A stretch of 64,000 nucleotides of DNA from Myxococcus stipitatus (GTDB taxonomy: Bacteria; Myxococcota; Myxococcia; Myxococcales; Myxococcaceae): NCBI RefSeq assembly GCF_021412625.1, contig NZ_JAKCFI010000007.1:124001-188000 (forward strand). Reading direction: 5' to 3'. Under the pieces are notes generated by a model. The model saw only the letters and a program-made list of their open reading frames with translations. It had not been told where the DNA came from and did not search any database. Positions within the stretch are counted from its first letter, which is position 1, and each line of letters starts with the position of its first letter. A program made the position numbers and the translations under genes. This document shows positions 63,530 through 64,000 of the stretch, piece after piece.

Positions 63530-64000
63530 CTACCCCTTCCGGAGGCCCACGACCTCGCCGTAACCACCGGGGATGAAGAACTCGTGCGTCTCCATGCCCA
63601 TGATGCGCAGCGCGGTGGTGACGACATCGGCGGACCTCGGGACGCGCTTCGACGTCTGTCCCGTCTCCTCGATGATGTCCACCGGGACGCCCAGGCCGCG
63701 CGTCGTGTAGGAGCCGACCTGGCGGTTCCCAGCCACGTTGCCGCCGGCGAAGAAGACCGACGTGTACGGGTGGTGATCATCCGGCAGGACGTAGTTTCCG
63801 TCCGACCCGCGGAAGGCCCAGCTCCGGCCGAACTCGCTCATCACCAGCACGAGGGTGTCGTCGAGCAGCGTCTTGCCCGGCTTGCCCGGCGCGGGCGTGT
63901 TCTTCATCTCCCCCAGGAACCGCGCGATGCAGTCCATGAGGCCGCGGCCGTGCGCGCTGCTGTAGGCATGGCCCGACCCGTTGTGCGTGTCGAAGTCGAG
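63530..64000 (-). CDS. DUF1501-family protein (C-terminal part; start outside window)
   Basis: The visible 156 codons are open to the right edge (LDFDTHNGSGHAYSSAHGRGLMDCIARFL upstream of the in-frame ATG 63937), so the gene continues beyond base 64000. Segments DTLVLVMSEFGRSW, DDHHPYTSVFFAGGNVAG and YTTRGLGVPVD match the C-terminal, alkaline-phosphatase-like end of DUF1501 proteins, which are usually exported by Tat and often paired with DUF1800 genes. Role unknown. Confidence 0.82.
   Translation of the reverse strand, partial: LDFDTHNGSGHAYSSAHGRGLMDCIARFLGEMKNTPAPGKPGKTLLDDTLVLVMSEFGRSWAFRGSDGNYVLPDDHHPYTSVFFAGGNVAGNRQVGSYTTRGLGVPVDIIEETGQTSKRVPRSADVVTTALRIMGMETHEFFIPGGYGEVVGLRKG

Overview
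The window is high-GC bacterial DNA with closely packed genes and the third-position GC bias that produces long antisense ORFs. A GlgE-type glucan operon, a complete myxochelin (catecholate siderophore) locus with its own class II DAHP synthase, lipoproteins rich in DSG repeats, and several unusual sensory and NRPS genes point to a fruiting myxobacterium (Myxococcaceae or a close relative). The lineage is inferred from gene content, not from a search. No rRNA, tRNA, IS element, phage or CRISPR array was found.

Layout. 1-7.1 kb: a translationally coupled operon glgE (5' end outside the window)-treS-mak-glgB, which turns trehalose into branched alpha-glucan. 7.1-7.9 kb: a non-coding stretch with an AT-rich perfect hairpin and four copies of a degenerate 23-bp repeat. 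7.9-12.1 kb: small proteins, a GGCT-fold protein, and a polyprenyl synthetase/GbsR-like regulator pair behind a palindromic operator, then an MFS transporter. 12.1-18.7 kb: a chemoreceptor, a RelE-like small protein, an M20 amidohydrolase, two outer-membrane proteins, an SMR (SugE/Gdx) exporter with 20-bp-phased repeats, and a collapsed SulP sulfate-permease pseudogene. 18.9-26.7 kb: an asparagine/aspartate module (AspT antiporter; asparaginase; aspartate 4-decarboxylase/aminotransferase) with a HAD phosphatase, a BASS transporter and a membrane protein of unknown role. 26.9-28.0 kb: a formylglycine-generating enzyme with both catalytic cysteines.

28.0-36.6 kb holds what may be the least described system: a five-gene operon coding for a T-C-A-T-C NRPS (A-domain code reads as valine; the first carrier has no A domain and there is no thioesterase), an alpha-oxoamine-synthase-like PLP enzyme, a CitE/HpcH lyase, a MaoC hydratase and a quinone-oxidoreductase-like enzyme. 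Upstream lie a tandem cyclic-nucleotide-binding protein and a Crp-family regulator. GTGA-N5/6-TCAC palindromes precede the tandem-domain gene and the NRPS, which suggests one regulon.

38.5-56.3 kb: the myxochelin locus. Two Fur boxes, each at the same distance downstream of a TTGACA hexamer, drive mxcCDEFG-DAHP synthase and the receptor mxcH. A lipoprotein, exbB-exbD-tonB and the ferri-siderophore-interacting protein mxcB follow. DAHP supply, DHB synthesis (MxcD, MxcF, MxcC), activation (MxcE), ArCP loading (MxcF) and reductive release (MxcG) make the siderophore; MxcH/ExbBD/TonB/MxcB handle uptake. The mxcL aminotransferase is not in the window. MxcH carries a TonB-C-like domain ahead of its plug.

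56.5-64 kb: a CDF cation exporter, an aldo/keto reductase, a GST, a LysR regulator divergent from a secreted beta-propeller protein, a decayed CARDB-repeat surface protein, a perfect terminator-like hairpin, and the C-terminal end of a DUF1501 protein running off the right edge.
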